Positions 7,614 to 8,094 of a stretch of 8,094 nucleotides of DNA are shown piece after piece. The notes below the pieces were generated by a model. The model was not told the DNA's origin, made no database searches, and was given only the letters and a program-made list of their open reading frames with translations. Positions within the stretch are counted from its first letter, which is position 1; the number at the start of each line of letters is the position of its first letter. Where the stretch lies: positions 1 through 8,094 of the forward strand of contig CAILUR010000254.1 of NCBI GenBank assembly GCA_903837445.1. The letters run 5' to 3'. The DNA is from an uncultured bacterium. Lineage in GTDB: Bacteria; Oederibacteriota; PGYV01; CAILUR01. Position numbers and translations under genes: made by a program.

Positions 7614-7635
7614 TATTGTGGATATATTGTGGAGA
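7614..7635. repeat. Tandem 11-bp direct repeat
   Basis: TATTGTGGATA (7614-7624) is followed directly by TATTGTGGAGA (7625-7635), ten of eleven bases identical. The spacing is close to one helical turn, which would suit a pair of protein-binding sites, but no adjacent gene supports this. Confidence 0.45.
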
Positions 7636-7641
7636 TCTTTT

Positions 7642-7702
7642 ATTTCCTGAGGTTTTTATTTATATTTTATTGTTGTGAGAAGTTTTGTTTAATTTCCTGA
7701 GG
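7642..7702. repeat. Pair of identical 11-mers 50 bp apart
   Basis: ATTTCCTGAGG occurs at 7642-7652 and again at 7692-7702. The 50-bp offset is about five helical turns. Function unknown. Confidence 0.4.
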
Positions 7703-7786
7703 GTTTACCCGATAGGTATGTTCCCCCAGAGATTGTCTGTTAGTTGACCTAAAACGGCCTGCAAAGGACTTAAATTACCGTTTTTG

Positions 7787-7815
7787 GTGGCTTCCTGTAT
7801 GACCTAAGGAGCCAC
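7787..7815 (+). repeat. Hairpin at the left edge of the tandem array
   Basis: GTGGCTTCCT (7787-7796) pairs with AGGAGCCAC (7807-7815) as nine base pairs with one bulged T and a ten-base loop. Its right arm overlaps the first bases of the array, so it marks the left boundary and can compete with a short GCCAC/GTGGC pairing (7811-7815 with 7830-7834). Confidence 0.45.
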
Positions 7816-7833
7816 TACTTATCCTTGCCGTGG

Positions 7834-7908
7834 CACTTTTTAATCCGTTTGCTGGCTATGAGATAGCCAACCTATAAATCAAATTTCTTCCACTCGGATC
7901 AAAAAGTG
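7834..7908. repeat. Fold-back element, copy 1
   Basis: Outer arms are 7834-7847 and 7895-7908; the inner hairpin is 7851-7871. In this copy the right arm of the inner hairpin reads ATAGCCAAC, which breaks one pair near the base of that stem. Confidence 0.8.
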
Positions 7909-7928
7909 ACTACTTATCCTTCCCGTGA

Positions 7929-8003
7929 CACTTTTTAATCCGTTTGCTGGCTATGAGATAGCCAGCCTATAAATCAAATTTCTTCCACTCGGATCAAAAA
8001 GTG
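7929..8003. repeat. Fold-back element, copy 2
   Basis: Outer arms are 7929-7942 and 7990-8003. The inner hairpin 7946-7966 is a perfect 9-bp stem with a GAG loop. Downstream of the hairpin is a TATAAA (7968-7973) that recurs in every copy. Confidence 0.8.
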
Positions 8004-8023
8004 ACTAATTATCCTTTCCGTGA

Positions 8024-8094
8024 CACTTTTTAATCCGTTTGCTGGCTATGAGATAGCCAGCCTATAAATCAAACTTCTTCCTATCGGATCAAAA
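8024..8094. repeat. Fold-back element, copy 3, cut by the window end
   Basis: The left arm is 8024-8037 and the inner hairpin 8041-8061 is perfect. The right arm begins at 8085 and is cut off after CGGATCAAAA; by the period it should end near 8098. Confidence 0.75.

Larger units (their letters stand above)
7198..7810. other. Gene-poor spacer after metH, no convincing coding sequence
   Basis: About 610 bases without a supportable gene. The short open frames on either strand (7475-7678 plus, 7289-7522 minus) lack good ribosome sites, are dominated by hydrophobic residues expected of T-rich DNA, and show no family motif. No tRNA, riboswitch or rRNA pattern was recognised. Small internal structures are: an imperfect AT-rich hairpin at 7361-7382; two near-identical 11-mers in tandem at 7614-7635; an identical ATTTCCTGAGG at 7642-7652 and 7692-7702; and a weak promoter-like pair, TTAACA at 7539-7544 and TACATT at 7562-7567, with a 17-base gap. 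The region may hold a non-coding RNA, decayed sequence or flanking DNA of the downstream array. Confidence 0.6.
7812..8094. repeat. Tandem array, 95-bp period, three copies, running off the window end
   Basis: Three copies start at about 7811, 7906 and 8001. Copies 1 and 2 differ at 5 of 95 positions, and copies 2 and 3 at 5 of 94. Each unit is a roughly 20-bp linker (ACTACTTATCC..., with one position different in all three copies) plus a 75-bp fold-back element. The element has ends CACTTTTTAATCCG and CGGATCAAAAAGTG (13 of 14 complementary) enclosing an inner hairpin, GCTGGCTAT-GAG-ATAGCCAGC. The last copy breaks off at the window edge inside its right arm, so more copies may follow. No open reading frame runs through it, and a 95-bp period is not a multiple of three. 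There are no unique spacers between repeats, so it is not CRISPR. Confidence 0.95.

Noticed and set aside
7475..7678. 67-codon plus-strand frame starting with TTG
   Set aside because: No Shine-Dalgarno, non-ATG start, no motif, and it runs through the short direct repeats.
7814..8023. Iteron or DnaA-box origin cluster based on TTATCC in each linker
   Set aside because: TTATCC is followed by TT, not ACA, so it is not a DnaA box; no replication gene is nearby.
7812..8094. CRISPR array
   Set aside because: The whole 95-bp unit is conserved, including the linker; there are no unique spacers, and no cas gene is in view.
7812..8094. Integron cassette attC sites
   Set aside because: Size and fold-back shape are suggestive, but no GTTRRRY/RYYYAAC core sites were seen and no cassettes lie between copies.

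Overview
The window holds a run of plus-strand metabolic genes followed by about 900 bases of non-coding, repeat-bearing DNA. The genes point to a strictly anaerobic, hydrogen-metabolising bacterium. All three [FeFe]-hydrogenase maturation factors (HydG, HydF, HydE) are present, and they are followed by a B12-dependent methionine synthase in its 'short' form, with the reactivation domain on a separate protein. Base composition is A+T-leaning. A short MetH with a separate activation protein is known from Thermotoga and many clostridia. I cannot fix the phylum from sequence alone; Clostridia-like or Elusimicrobia-like anaerobes are guesses.

Layout. Positions 1-3999 are a tightly packed operon: hydG, a small unknown gene of 88 codons, hydF and hydE. 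Every junction overlaps (1 base, 4 bases, 4 bases), so the four are probably co-transcribed and translationally coupled. The window may cut the 5' end of hydG, and no hydrogenase structural gene (hydA) is visible. A gap of about 115 bases with a weak inverted repeat and AT-rich promoter-like sequence separates this block from 4116-7194. That second block encodes the MetH activation-domain protein (204 aa) and MetH (805 aa: homocysteine, pterin and cobalamin domains, no activation domain). A perfect 8-bp inverted repeat lies on the metH stop codon. Positions 7198-7810 show no convincing gene. From about 7812 to the window end there is a tandem array with a 95-bp period, three copies, probably continuing. 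Each copy is a 75-bp fold-back element with near-perfect terminal inverted repeats around a 9-bp hairpin, plus a 20-bp linker.

How the genes work together. HydE and HydG are radical-SAM enzymes that build the diiron/CO/CN-/dithiomethylamine part of the H-cluster. HydF is the GTPase scaffold that delivers it to the hydrogenase. MetH makes methionine from homocysteine and methyl-tetrahydrofolate, and its activation partner rescues oxidised cobalamin. Methionine is the precursor of the SAM that HydE and HydG consume, but a functional link between the blocks is inference only.

Most worth a second look: (1) HydG has Asp in place of the middle Cys of its C-terminal auxiliary cluster motif (CX2D-X22-C); (2) HydF has Val in place of the His in its HCxxC cluster motif; (3) the HydE C-terminal cysteines do not follow the usual spacing; (4) an unknown, cysteine-free 88-aa protein is locked into the maturase operon; (5) the 95-bp fold-back array, whose copy-to-copy changes fall almost entirely outside the predicted stems.
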